Part shown: one piece after another, positions 26,115 through 34,842 of the stretch
Layout: each line of letters starts with the position of its first letter
Numbering within the stretch: the first letter of the stretch is position 1
Assembly (NCBI RefSeq): GCF_000312305.1
Contig: NZ_HE999444.1
Coordinates: forward strand, 279,950 to 316,734
Length of the DNA stretch: 36,785 nucleotides
Direction: 5' to 3'
From: Prevotella conceptionensis 9403948
Lineage (GTDB): Bacteria > Bacteroidota > Bacteroidia > Bacteroidales > Bacteroidaceae
Program-made: the position numbers and the translations under genes
The notes under the pieces: model-generated
What the model was told of the DNA's origin: nothing
Seen by the model: the letters and a program-made list of their open reading frames with translations, nothing else
Databases searched by the model: none

Positions 26115-26765
26115 TTACTTGCTTACGCGATTTAAACGCAGTCCGCAGAGCATGCCGTCCATACTTCCAAGCAGCGAAGTGGCGGTTTTCAGCGTGGCGT
26201 TGCCACTGAAACTGCCAATGGCTTTGAGGTAAGTGAGCATCTTCGAGGCATCCATCACAATGAGCAAGTCGTTGTCGTCTACCTGCGTTGTGCCAACAAG
26301 TTGTTTTATTTCGCCTGCATATTTCAGCACCACTTCTTTGCCTTTGATGGTGAAAGTGCCGCGCAGACGTCGGCCAGCGATGGTTTGCGTAAAGCGCCCG
26401 TTGCGTGTAAAGGTCATTTTCATTGCCCCTTTGGTAATGCCCACCTTGTTAAGTTGCGTTTCAATGGTCTTCTCTATGGCACTCGATGCCAGCTTTCCGC
26501 CAGCCTTTTTCAGCAAGTTCTCGCTCATAAACACCACAGCGGGTTCGGTGTAAGTCCACTCGCCAACAAGATCGTCGATGGTAGCCACTTTCTTATCAGA
26601 GAAGATGGAGGTAATGCCCGAAAGCAAATCGTCGGTTGTTCCGCCATTCGATAATATGTCTGCACCGTTTTGCAGTATCTTTCCAAAGTCGAATTGGGCG
26701 TAAGCTTTATTGCCCATTAGCGACATGGCAGCAATGGCCATGCCCACAATCATTTTCTTATTCAT
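26115..26765 (-). CDS. DUF4923-type secreted lipocalin-like protein
   Basis: A 216-residue protein with a signal peptide ending at AYA-Q (residues 1-24). The body (DLVGEWTYTEPAVVFMSENL; MKMTFTRNGRFTQTIAGRRL; LLIVMDASKMLTYLKAIGSF) matches the DUF4923 proteins common in Prevotella and Bacteroides as I remember them: a GxW opening, an FTRNGRF strand and a regulated helix end. The function is unknown; a beta-barrel that binds small molecules is the usual guess. It is monocistronic, with its own promoter. Confidence 0.8.
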   Translation of the reverse strand: MNKKMIVGMAIAAMSLMGNKAYAQFDFGKILQNGADILSNGGTTDDLLSGITSIFSDKKVATIDDLVGEWTYTEPAVVFMSENLLKKAGGKLASSAIEKTIETQLNKVGITKGAMKMTFTRNGRFTQTIAGRRLRGTFTIKGKEVVLKYAGEIKQLVGTTQVDDNDLLIVMDASKMLTYLKAIGSFSGNATLKTATSLLGSMDGMLCGLRLNRVSK

Positions 26766-26789
26766 TGTTATACCCTAATTTTCGTGGTG

Positions 26790-26819
26790 CAAAGTTACGC
26801 AAAATTGTGAGAAAACAAA
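26790..26819 (-). promoter_or_regulatory. Promoter of the DUF4923-type gene
   Basis: Minus strand: TTTG (26816-26819), 18 bases, then TAACTTTG (26790-26797), 25 bases before the ATG. This is one of the best matches to the Bacteroidota consensus in the window. Confidence 0.65.
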
Positions 26820-26836
26820 GTTTAAGGATAATATTT

Positions 26837-26980
26837 CTAGTGTAACTAGGATTGCTCGGCTGTCTAGGATGTCTAGGACGACTAGGACAACTAGGAAACC
26901 TAGGATAACTAGAATATTTAGGATAACTAGGATATCTAGAAACCCTAGAATAACTAGAAACCCTAGGATAACTAAAACAC
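26837..26980 (+). repeat. 9-bp-period CTAGGATAA array, locus 2
   Basis: Sixteen units of exactly nine bases: CTAGTGTAA, CTAGGATTG, CTCGGCTGT, CTAGGATGT, CTAGGACGA and so on, ending CTAGGATAA, CTAAAACAC. It shares unit length, strand and the ending ACTAAAACA with the array at 18802. It lies just behind the DUF4923 promoter and 11 bases past the stop of the small coiled-coil gene. Confidence 0.85.
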
Positions 26981-26991
26981 CAATTATTCCC

Positions 26992-27282
26992 TCACCTTTC
27001 TAGCTTTCGCATCTCCAACTCTGCTTTCAGTCTTTGCACATCGGCCTTTAACTGTTCGTTTTCTATTTTCAGCCTTGCCGACAAATCGTCTTGAGCCTGC
27101 CTATACCCCATGTGGGTTGCGTGCATGCGTTCTTTTATGCCGCCCTGTTCCACAAACCGTTTCTCTAATACTTTCAGATAACTGCACATCATCTTATCCG
27201 TTATGTGGCAAAGCGTAAGCATCGTATTACAAAATTCCTCTGCCGACCATTTGTCAGCGTAGGGCAAACAGCACTTAGCCAT
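26992..27282 (-). CDS. Small coiled-coil protein, function unknown
   Basis: A 96-residue protein from ATG 27282 (MAKCCLPYADKWSAEEFCNT). Residues 60-96 form a clear heptad coiled coil (QDDLSARLKIENEQLKADVQ, then RLKAELEMRKLER). The N-terminal half has five Cys and a helical region; no family recognised. A frame 12 codons longer starts at 27318, inside the GCTTGTA-type array, and is less likely. The gene is flanked by two tandem arrays, one on each side. Confidence 0.55.
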   Translation of the reverse strand: MAKCCLPYADKWSAEEFCNTMLTLCHITDKMMCSYLKVLEKRFVEQGGIKERMHATHMGYRQAQDDLSARLKIENEQLKADVQRLKAELEMRKLER

Positions 27283-27303
27283 GCAGATATCAGTACAAAA
27301 CAC

Positions 27304-27425
27304 CTTGTAGTGTCTCAAAAAAGGCTTGTACTGACACTACAAAGTACTTGAAACGCGAGTACAAGAGCCTTGTAGTGCGAGTACGAAGAGCCTTGTACGG
27401 ACACTACAACAAGATGCTTTTACAG
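27304..27425 (-). repeat. 22-bp-period CTTGTA array, locus 2
   Basis: About five units of 22-25 bases opening CTTGTAGTGTC, CTTGTACTGACACTACAAAG, CTTGAAACGCGAGTACAAGA, CTTGTAGTGCGAGTACGAAG and CTTGTACGGACACTACAACA. Same period and opening as 7896-8029. It ends 21 bases before the preferred start of the coiled-coil gene on the minus strand, so it could act on that gene. Confidence 0.75.
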
Positions 27426-27613
27426 GCTTTTTTTGTTGCAGATGATGCGTTGTTCATCAGGTGTTGTGTTCTAGCTAACGAACTAAACAAGGTGTAATCT
27501 ACGCGTGTTGCTCTTGCGGCTTGGGTTGGTTGAGAAGTGCAAGAAGGGTGGGGTGGCAGGTATATAATCATACAACACGCAACCATACTCATATGATTTA
27601 GAGAGCGATAATG

Positions 27614-27656
27614 CAAATGTCTACGTCTTTCTGTTGTTAGAAGGCGTAGGCATTTG
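27614..27656 (+). other. Long hairpin in gene-free DNA
   Basis: CAAATGTCTACGTCTTT (27614-27630) can pair with the sequence ending CGTAGGCATTTG (27656) over 17 positions, three of them G:T. Those three become A:C on the other strand, so RNA folding is favoured only for a plus-strand transcript. The surrounding stretch 27426-27745 has no convincing gene; a 70-codon minus-strand frame (27404-27616) runs into the tandem array and is not supported. A small RNA or a terminator is possible. Confidence 0.5.
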
Positions 27657-27860
27657 TTCGTTAAGCCGCAGGGATAATCTGTCCTTTTGTTGGAATAGCC
27701 TTTTGGCTTGTTTGGATAAGTCCCTTTTTTCCGTGTTCACTCCTTGAAGTAGTCTTGACTTTTTATGTTCCTATAAATTAAGGAGAGCTTGTTCTCTCTG
27801 TGATGCCAACACAAGATAAACGCTCTTCTCACACACGAAGTACAGGACAAATCAGCCAAT

Positions 27861-27979
27861 CAACTCATCAACTTATTAACTCATCAACTCAAAAACTCAA
27901 AAAACACCAGCACGTCAACTCAAAAAAAATCGAAAAATCTCCAACCCACTAGTTTTCCAACTCACCAACTTGAAAACTT
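27861..27979 (+). repeat. 16-bp-period array inside element copy 3
   Basis: Units such as CAACTCATCAACTTAT and TAACTCATCAACTCAA begin the array, followed by more diverged A-rich units and a last CAACTCACCAACTTGA. Reverse-complement family of GAGTTGATGAGCTTTT. Confidence 0.7.
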
Positions 27980-28297
27980 AAATTATTATCTTTTATTTTA
28001 CAATATCGCTCCAATTTTCGCTCCCTTCTAGCGAAAATATAAGCCACAAAGTAGGCAAATCGCCCCTATTTCTAGCTTTCCACTCCTTTTGTTTTGTCTG
28101 TTTTTAAGAGCAAAACCTGCATTTTGTACCATTTCGCCTTTCTAGATTGGTTGCCAGCTCGTATTTTTCTAAGCCCAATTACACGCTTTTAGCCCATAAA
28201 ATCCCACTTTTTAACCACTATCTTGCCCTTTTCGGTCATGTTTTTAATGTTCCTAAAAGGTCTTGTTTATACAATTGGTGTGGATATTTATGCTTTT

Positions 28298-28470
28298 TGC
28301 CTTGCATTTAGCACCTTTTTGCCTTGCATTTAGCACCATTTCGCCTTGTGTTTTGCACCAAAACGCACTGTATTTTGCACCAAAACGCAGTGCATTTAGC
28401 ACCAAAACGCAGTGCATTTAGCAGTAAAACGCAATGTATTAAGCGGCAAAACGCCCAAAATCTGGTGCAA
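28298..28470 (+). repeat. 22-bp-period array inside element copy 3
   Basis: Seven to eight units: TTTAGCACC or TTTTGCACC followed by AAAACGCAGTGCA or TTTCGCCTTGTG-like tails. The best preserved pair, TTTAGCACCAAAACGCAGTG plus CA, occurs in the centre. The first units differ by T-rich tails. Confidence 0.85.
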
Positions 28471-28998
28471 ATGGCGGTCTTTTTAAATAAAAATTCATTT
28501 CATCGCATTCACAAGCTACCCCCGTTTTACATCAAAACAACCTTCGCGAGAATCGATTTTTTGCGACAAGATGAGCGGTTGGTGGACAAAAAGGGCGCTC
28601 ACAATGTTAAATTTATTGCTAAAAACTAGACAAAACAGTTATGTCGTAAACACGCGCGAGTGGGCATCGGTACCGAAAACATGTACGCTTGCGACGGTCA
28701 GCGTGGGCGGTTGCAGGGTGTATGCCACTTACATACTGTACCATGAAACGCAGAAGTAATCTGCTATCGATAAGTGGTTTTCAACTTGTAGAGAGTGTTT
28801 GGAACAACTTCCGCCAGACAGCCTTCTGAAATATAACCACGTTTTGCCACAAACAAATGGAGCCGTATTTCAGGTTTTATCGTATCTTTGTCCAGGTACT
28901 TCGTACATGAAGGGGTGTATGTTTTGATTTTAAAGTGCAGAGAAAACAGGCTCTTCTCAATTTGTAGAAATATTAAAAGTCAAGACGACTTCCTTTTA

Positions 28999-30204
28999 TT
29001 AATGTGTCGCTTTCCACCACCCAGTTGCCTTTTTGGTGGTTAAGGCCTTCTCGAAATCCGATTGCGTGGGGTCGCTGATGGTTATTCCGCTATACGCATT
29101 TACGCGGATTCTGTTGTAGCTAAGCTCTTCAAGGGCTGTGTAAATATATGGCGTTGTAGACTTATATGGCACCAACTGGGCAAGTGCAGTGTGCAAGTTG
29201 CGCGCCAACACCTGTGTTTCGGGCGTAGTGCAGAGTTTGTTTACGTAGTCGCCCATATCAAAGAAGATGGTCTTTTCGTAGCCATCAAGTCGCTGAACGT
29301 CTTCCCAATCAATGAGATTGGCATTGTTTGCGGTTGCTGCGTTAATCGTTTTCATGTGCGCAACCACCTCTTCCACCTTGCTACAATCGGTAACGCCGAT
29401 ATTTCCGTATGGCCATTGGTAAATAGAATAAAACTTGTGGAACTCGTTAACCACGGCCTGATAGTTGGGTTTTTGCTGTATCAGGTATTTCCAAATGTTC
29501 TTATAGGGCATGCCGTAGGCCATAATCTCGCTGCAACAACCAATGAGATAGTTGGTGGCATGGCGCATTTCGTAGGCCACTTCTATGTTAGACATGTAGC
29601 AGTCGTCGAACATAACGAACTGCATGGGCATCTTAGCCTGCTCTATGGCCGCAGCCAATGTGGGAATGTTGGTTTGAAAATAACGGTCGGTTCCGCCGAA
29701 ATAGCGTGTACGCGCCCTGCTCTTACCCTCTGAGAAAAGCCAACCCGTGCCGTGACAGCCCACAATGAGGGCGTATTGTTTGGCCTTGGCCTGTGCTTTT
29801 ACTTCGTTAAATATACTGGCTAAGCCGTTGGTAGTGGTGTAGGCAGGCATGTTGTGCTGGTCGTAACGTTGCAGTGTGTCTCGCCGGCAAGTGCCATAGG
29901 GTGCGCATTTCACCTCCATCAGCACCGCGCTGTTGGCCGATGTGGCGATGAACACCATCAGCTTGTTACGCCCCAATCCCTTTTCTGTCTCGATGGCTGC
30001 CTCTATATCCTTGATGTTTTGTAAGAAATTATGGTACAGACTACCTGTTGTATTGTTTCTGGAGGCGCTCCACGGCATGTAGACAAAGATGGTTTTGTCG
30101 GGCAGACCTTGCGGAATGGGGTAGGGCGCAGGTACGTCTTCATGGCAACTCACGATGAAGAGCGTTGCCAGGAGTATGAGTAATGAGGTGAGTTTCTTTT
30201 GCAT
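28999..30204 (-). CDS. Clostripain-related (C11) cysteine peptidase lipoprotein
   Basis: A 401-residue protein with a lipoprotein signal (lipobox FIVSC, Cys20). The C11 catalytic pair is clear: His151 in VGCHGTGW and Cys202 in MFDDCYMSNIEVAYE. The enclosing order (TIFVYMPW strand, LIVGCHGTGW, then DDCYMSNIE) is that of Bacteroidales clostripain-like proteins, which cut after basic residues; some take part in host interaction or toxin activation. Substrate and physiological role here are unknown. It lies 172 bases after valS on the same strand; element copy 3 starts six bases beyond its stop. Confidence 0.9.
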   Translation of the reverse strand: MQKKLTSLLILLATLFIVSCHEDVPAPYPIPQGLPDKTIFVYMPWSASRNNTTGSLYHNFLQNIKDIEAAIETEKGLGRNKLMVFIATSANSAVLMEVKCAPYGTCRRDTLQRYDQHNMPAYTTTNGLASIFNEVKAQAKAKQYALIVGCHGTGWLFSEGKSRARTRYFGGTDRYFQTNIPTLAAAIEQAKMPMQFVMFDDCYMSNIEVAYEMRHATNYLIGCCSEIMAYGMPYKNIWKYLIQQKPNYQAVVNEFHKFYSIYQWPYGNIGVTDCSKVEEVVAHMKTINAATANNANLIDWEDVQRLDGYEKTIFFDMGDYVNKLCTTPETQVLARNLHTALAQLVPYKSTTPYIYTALEELSYNRIRVNAYSGITISDPTQSDFEKALTTKKATGWWKATH

Positions 30205-30376
30205 GAAGGGGATGTTAGGGGATTAAATGAGAGAAGTTCCTGCACCGTTCGCTGCCATTGCTTTACCCGCTCTGCTATTTTTTTCGTGTGCTAGGGCGTG
30301 TTTGATGGTGCGGAGCGGTTCAGGAACTTCATTTGTAGGTGGGTGATGGCGCGTTTGTTTTACGCCGACCCCGACT

Positions 30377-33013
30377 TTACTTTTTCTTCAATTCCTCGAT
30401 AGATGCTTTTAGGGCGGCAATCTTTTCTTCCGAGTCGCTTTGTTTCTTGCGTTCCAAAGCAACGACGGCTTCGGGGGCGTTGGCCACAAAGCGTTCGTTA
30501 GACAGCTTTTTCTTGATGCCGGCAAGGAAACCTTCGAGGTGCGTCAATTGCGCCTCTTGTTTCTTTATCTCTGCATCAACGTCTACAAGGTTGCCAATGG
30601 GCACGGCGTATTCGTCTGTGCCAACCATGAACTGTGCCGTGTCGGCCGACTTCTCTTTTACCACTTCCACCTTGTCGATGTTGGCCATCTTGGTCACCAC
30701 TTCGTCGTATTGTGCGTAATGGTTTTGGCCGATAACTTGCAGCGAAAGTTGCTCTTTGGGGGCGATGTTCTTTTGGTTTCGCACCATTCGCACACCACTC
30801 ACAATCTGTTTAACAACTTCGATGTCGGCATTCAGCTTATTGTCGGCCTCCGTGGGCGCATCTATTTTCAGGCATTGACACATAATCGACTCGCCCTCTT
30901 TGCGCTCGGCGATGTGTTGCCACAGCTCTTCGGTAATGAAAGGCATGAAGGGATGCAGCATGTTGAGCAGCGTTTCAAAGTAACGCAACGTGGCGTTGTA
31001 GGTGTGACTGTCGATGGGTGAGCCGTAAGCAGGCTTTATCATTTCGAGATACCAGCTTGAAAACTCGTCCCAGAAAAGTCGATATACGGCCATGAGTGCC
31101 TCCGAGATGCGATATTTCGAGAACAAGTCGTTCAGCTCTTCGTTGGTTTGGCGGAGTTTGGCCTCAAACCATTGGCAGGCAATTCGGCTGGCCTCAGGTT
31201 GCGGTTGGTCGCTAACTTCCCAGCCCTTAACGAGCCTGAACGCGTTCCAAATCTTGTTGTTGAAGTTACGTCCTTGTTCGCATAGTGCCTCGTCGAAAAG
31301 AATGTCGTTGCCCGCAGGTGCCGAAAGCATCATGCCCATACGAACACCGTCAGCGCCATATTGCTCTATCAGTTCGATGGGGTCGGGCGAGTTGCCGAGC
31401 GATTTCGACATCTTACGTCCCAGCTTGTCGCGTACGATACCCGTGAAATATACATTCTTAAAGGGCATCTTTCCACGATATTCGTACCCTGCCATAATCA
31501 TTCTGGCCACCCAGAAGAAGATAATGTCGGGTCCTGTTACAAGATCGCTCGTGGGATAATAGTAGTTAATCTCCTCGTTATCGGGTTGGTTGATGCCGTT
31601 GAACACCGAGATGGGCCACAGCCACGACGAGAACCACGTGTCAAGACAGTCCTCATCTTGTTCCAAATCGGCAGCAGTGAGGGTGCTACACACGGCTTTG
31701 GCCTTTGCTAACGCCTCTTCGGCAGTGAGCGCCACCACACATTCGCGCTTTCCGTTGGCCGTGAAGTAGTAGGCTGGAATGCGATGTCCCCACCACAACT
31801 GACGGCTGATACACCAGTCTTTGATGTTTTCTAGCCAGTGGCGATAGGTGTTTTTGTATTTCTGTGGATAGAAAGCGATGTCGTCGTCCATAACAGGTTG
31901 CAGTGCCAAGTCGGCAAAATGCTGCATTTTAAGAAACCATTGGGTAGACAATTTTGGCTCGATGGGCACGTGTGTACGTTCAGAATAGCCCACCTTATTG
32001 TTGTAGTCCTCGGTCTTTTCCATCAAACCAGCCGCTTCTAGGTCGCTGGCGATTTTCTTTCGCACGTCCATGCGGTCCATGCCAACATACAAACCGGCCG
32101 CCTCGGATAGCGTTCCGTTGTCGTTGAAGATGTCGATGGTGTCCAATCCGTGTTTCAATCCCAGGTTATGGTCGTTGATGTCGTGTGCAGGAGTAACCTT
32201 CAAGCATCCCGTACCAAACTCGATGTCCACGTAATCGTCTTCAATCACGGGTATTTCGCGGCCTACCAGCGGCACGATAACATGCTTGCCTTTCAGCCAA
32301 GTGTTCTTCGGGTCGTTCGGATTGATGCACATGGCGGTGTCGCCCATAATCGTTTCGGGGCGTGTAGTGGCTACCACGGCGTATTTTCCAGGTTCTTCAA
32401 CCACCATATATTTAAGGTAGAACAGCTTGGAGTGCTCTTCCTTGTACACCACCTCTTCGTCTGATAGTGCCGTTTGGGCCTGCGGGTCCCAGTTAACCAT
32501 GCGAACGCCGCGGTAAATCAATCCCTTTTCGTAGAGATCACAGAACACTTTGAGGACGCTTTCCGAGCGTTCGTCGTCCATGGTGAATGCCGTTCGGTCC
32601 CAATCGCACGATGCGCCCAATCGTCTAAGCTGTTTAAGGATGATGCCACCGTGTTCGTGAGTCCAGTCCCACGCGTGTTTTAGAAACTCATCTCGGCTTA
32701 GGTCGGTTTTCTTCACGCCCTTTTCGGCCAGCTTGGCCACCACTTTTGCCTCGGTGGCAATGGATGCGTGGTCGGTTCCAGGCACCCAACAAGCGTTCTT
32801 TCCCTCCATTCGTGCGCGACGAACGAGGATGTCTTGTATCGTATTGTTAAGCATGTGGCCCATGTGTAGCACGCCCGTTACGTTGGGCGGAGGGATAACC
32901 ACGGTGTAGGGAGCCCTTCCATCGGGCTTACTGGCAAAGAGTTTGTTGTCTAGCCAATACTTATACCATTTGGTTTCCACTTCTCTGGGGTCATACTTAC
33001 TTGCTATTTCCAT
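30377..33013 (-). CDS. valS: Valyl-tRNA synthetase
   Basis: An 878-residue class I aminoacyl-tRNA synthetase of normal length. It has the HIGH-type motif HMGH (50-53) after PPPNVTGVL, the KMSKS motif at 534-538 ([14 protein letters not shown]), an editing domain in between, and the C-terminal coiled coil (about 815-878, [20 protein letters not shown]) typical of ValRS. It charges tRNA-Val in the cytoplasm. A candidate -7 box is 46 bases upstream. No T-box leader is seen. Confidence 0.97.
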   Translation of the reverse strand: MEIASKYDPREVETKWYKYWLDNKLFASKPDGRAPYTVVIPPPNVTGVLHMGHMLNNTIQDILVRRARMEGKNACWVPGTDHASIATEAKVVAKLAEKGVKKTDLSRDEFLKHAWDWTHEHGGIILKQLRRLGASCDWDRTAFTMDDERSESVLKVFCDLYEKGLIYRGVRMVNWDPQAQTALSDEEVVYKEEHSKLFYLKYMVVEEPGKYAVVATTRPETIMGDTAMCINPNDPKNTWLKGKHVIVPLVGREIPVIEDDYVDIEFGTGCLKVTPAHDINDHNLGLKHGLDTIDIFNDNGTLSEAAGLYVGMDRMDVRKKIASDLEAAGLMEKTEDYNNKVGYSERTHVPIEPKLSTQWFLKMQHFADLALQPVMDDDIAFYPQKYKNTYRHWLENIKDWCISRQLWWGHRIPAYYFTANGKRECVVALTAEEALAKAKAVCSTLTAADLEQDEDCLDTWFSSWLWPISVFNGINQPDNEEINYYYPTSDLVTGPDIIFFWVARMIMAGYEYRGKMPFKNVYFTGIVRDKLGRKMSKSLGNSPDPIELIEQYGADGVRMGMMLSAPAGNDILFDEALCEQGRNFNNKIWNAFRLVKGWEVSDQPQPEASRIACQWFEAKLRQTNEELNDLFSKYRISEALMAVYRLFWDEFSSWYLEMIKPAYGSPIDSHTYNATLRYFETLLNMLHPFMPFITEELWQHIAERKEGESIMCQCLKIDAPTEADNKLNADIEVVKQIVSGVRMVRNQKNIAPKEQLSLQVIGQNHYAQYDEVVTKMANIDKVEVVKEKSADTAQFMVGTDEYAVPIGNLVDVDAEIKKQEAQLTHLEGFLAGIKKKLSNERFVANAPEAVVALERKKQSDSEEKIAALKASIEELKKK

Positions 33014-33058
33014 ATCCTGTGTTAATGTTATAAAGTCTCACTTCGTGTGTACAGACTG

Positions 33059-33066
33059 CAAATTTA
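33059..33066 (-). promoter_or_regulatory. -7 box of the valS promoter
   Basis: TAAATTTG on the minus strand fits TAnnTTTG, 46 bases before the valS ATG. The -33 region is poor. It follows the pabC stop by about 40 bases. Confidence 0.45.
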
Positions 33067-33109
33067 CTAAAAAACATTGGATTAACGCCACCAAGTGGTG
33101 CGCTATTCT

Positions 33110-33703
33110 TTATATAATATGTGTGATGGGGAGTTCCAGTTCGTGTGCGCCAATCATGGCATTGAAGAGCATGATGCGTTGGAATGAGGCGAGCGAGGCG
33201 GGTGTAATATGTGTTTCCGTTAGCTGGCCACGCTGCAAAAGCCATTGGCGCATGGTGCCATTTAGTAGCGGTTGGGCGGGCGTGAGCCACTTATGTCCAT
33301 CGAAGAAGGCCACGTTGGTAAACGATGTGTCGGTAATCAGTCCGTTTTTGACGATAACCACCTCATCGCAACCAGCGCGGAGAGCCAGCAGAAGGTCGAG
33401 TTCGTGTCGGTCGGTGCTTTTAAATGTGTAGCTAATGTCGTTGTCTTCCACCATGCGGAGCCACTGTATTTCGCGCCGCTTGTATGTTTGGAACGTGGTT
33501 TCGCATACGCCATTAACATCGTACACCACCCTCGCCTTGATGCGCTCGTCGCTTAAAGGCACATCGTCGAGCCACTTTTGCAGACTAATGGGTGCGGCAT
33601 GGGGGGCAAAATGCACGCGCGTGGCATTCATTCGGGCCTCGTGCAGGGGCAGGTGCATGGCCTTACCGCCTTCAATCCTAATGGTTTCTACAAATTGGTG
33701 CAT
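33110..33703 (-). CDS. pabC: Aminotransferase class IV protein, probable aminodeoxychorismate lyase
   Basis: A 197-residue protein from ATG 33703 (MHQFVETIRIEGGKAMHLPL); a TTG four codons upstream is less likely. Fold-type IV PLP-enzyme features include the H-x3-R-x-N (HEARMNATR) segment, RVVYDVNGV with a following Lys/Arg-rich strand, and the cofactor phosphate segment LITDTSFTNVAFFDG. The family makes 4-aminobenzoate from aminodeoxychorismate. It is shorter than many PabC proteins (about 270) but the short form follows PabB in Bacteroidales from memory. It overlaps pabB by 26 bases, so the pair forms one folate-branch operon. Confidence 0.8.
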   Translation of the reverse strand: MHQFVETIRIEGGKAMHLPLHEARMNATRVHFAPHAAPISLQKWLDDVPLSDERIKARVVYDVNGVCETTFQTYKRREIQWLRMVEDNDISYTFKSTDRHELDLLLALRAGCDEVVIVKNGLITDTSFTNVAFFDGHKWLTPAQPLLNGTMRQWLLQRGQLTETHITPASLASFQRIMLFNAMIGAHELELPITHII

Positions 33704-34669
33704 ACACCTTTTCAATCACTTCGTGGTATTCGTCTTTCCAATTGCTCTTGGCTGTGATGCCACCGCCAGCCTTAAAGGATAGCTTTCCGTGGCATTGGTC
33801 GATGAACCTAATCATCACTGCGCTATCTAATTCGCCGTTATCCCATCGTCCCATCACGCCTGTATAGAAGTCGCGGTGATAGTTTTCGGCCTCGGCAATT
33901 ACCTCCACGGTCTTCTTTTTGGGTGCGCCCGTTATCGACCCCGCAGGCAATTGCGAAAAAATAACGTCGCCCGGACGTTGCATGAGGTGGGGCATGAGTC
34001 GCCCCCTATTTCAGAACTGGTTTGCAAAAGCGGTCCGCGGTGGGTGTTCAGTCGCTCCACGTATCGGTAACGCTCCACATGTACGTCGTTGGCAACCATG
34101 CTTAGGTCGTTTCTAATAAGGTCTACGATGGTTGCATGCTCGGCAGCCTCCTTCTCGTTGGCCAGCAATTGTTCGGCCGACGATGGCGAAACGTCTTCTG
34201 CTGTGCCTTTCATCGGGTACGAACTGATTTCTCCCTGCGCAATCTTTACGAACGTTTCGGGCGAGAAACACACCAGCTTGTCTTTTATCCAAAGCCGATA
34301 ACGCGCCTCGGCCGCATTGTAAAGGTCGAGCAACGAGAGGTTGGTTCGCAGTCCTATGCGGCAAGTAAGGTTGGCCAGATAGCTGTTTCCGGCCAACATG
34401 GCGTTTCTAACGATGTTGAAACCATGCTGATATTCGGCCTCGGTGGGTGGCTCAATGCCCCATTCGATGTCCTTGTTTGCGGGGTAGGCGGCCTGTGTGG
34501 CGTTGCCTTTTCCGTTGAAACAATACTTCAACTCGTAGGCATCCACCTCGTTTTCGGGTTCCACCACGGCGCGTTTGCCTTCGTAATCTATGATGAAAAG
34601 GAAAGGAACGCCCTGCATGGCCAAGTTGTTCATGCGTTGTCGAGCCTCTTCCCGATTGTAAAAATTCAT
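33678..34669 (-). pseudogene. pabB: Aminodeoxychorismate synthase component I (pabB), split by a frameshift
   Basis: Two overlapping frames together make one complete PabB: 34669 to about 34002 gives residues from MNFYNREEARQRMNNLAMQG to ...LLQTSSEIGG, and the second frame continues LMPHLMQRPGDVIFSQLPAG...SITGAPKKKTVEVI to 33678. The chorismate-binding motifs are present on both sides: YPMKGT (Lys of PabB-type enzymes) and AEHATIVDLIRNDLSMVA before the break, GSITGAPKKKT and RDFYTGVMGRWD after it. One missing base in the C5 run at 34002-34006 (G5 on the coding strand) explains the break; with one extra base the gene has 331 codons. It may be a sequencing error or real inactivation. Confidence 0.88.
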
Positions 34670-34765
34670 TCTTCTGCTTAGCGTTTTTGATGGTGTAAAA
34701 GTACGAATAAAATGTGAAATGCCGAAATGTAGCACTTTTATTCAACGTTACAGTTAATTTTTTAT

Positions 34766-34773
34766 TATCTTTG
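34766..34773 (+). promoter_or_regulatory. -7 box of the mazG promoter
   Basis: TATCTTTG fits TAnnTTTG and lies 70 bases before the ATG at 34843. No convincing -33 TTTG at the usual spacing. Confidence 0.5.
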
Positions 34774-34842
34774 CATCAGCAGAACGACATTCGCCATGTT
34801 GCCTTTGGGCTGTGCGGCGTTTGTCAACACCAAACATATAGT

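Larger units (their letters stand above)
27746..28992 (+). mobile_element. MITE-like non-coding element, copy 3
   Basis: The left end GAAGTAGTCTTGACTTTTTA is mirrored at 28992 by the reverse complement of GAAGTCGTCTTGACTTTTAA. Its ends are similar for about 110 bases: both, read inward, contain a purine-rich AAAC(C/A)AAGATAAACGC-like block and ACGAAGTAC-CTGGACAAA. The internal order is the same as in copies 1 and 2: 16-bp array (27861-27979), AT-rich block, 22-bp array (28298-28470), core with CTTCGCGAGAATCGATTTTT (28542 on) and ACACGCGCGAGTGGGC (28650-28665). The end lies six bases from the stop codon of the C11 peptidase gene. Confidence 0.82.

Noticed and set aside
27404..27616. 70-codon minus-strand open frame
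   Set aside because: Its end lies in the CTTGTA array and its start lies at the base of the hairpin; the sequence is not protein-like.
34002..34016. Programmed -1 frameshift in pabB
   Set aside because: A -1 slip would restore the frame, but the site (ATA GGG GGC) is not a canonical slippery heptamer, no stem-loop stimulus is evident, and frameshifting is not known for pabB; a missing base is simpler.
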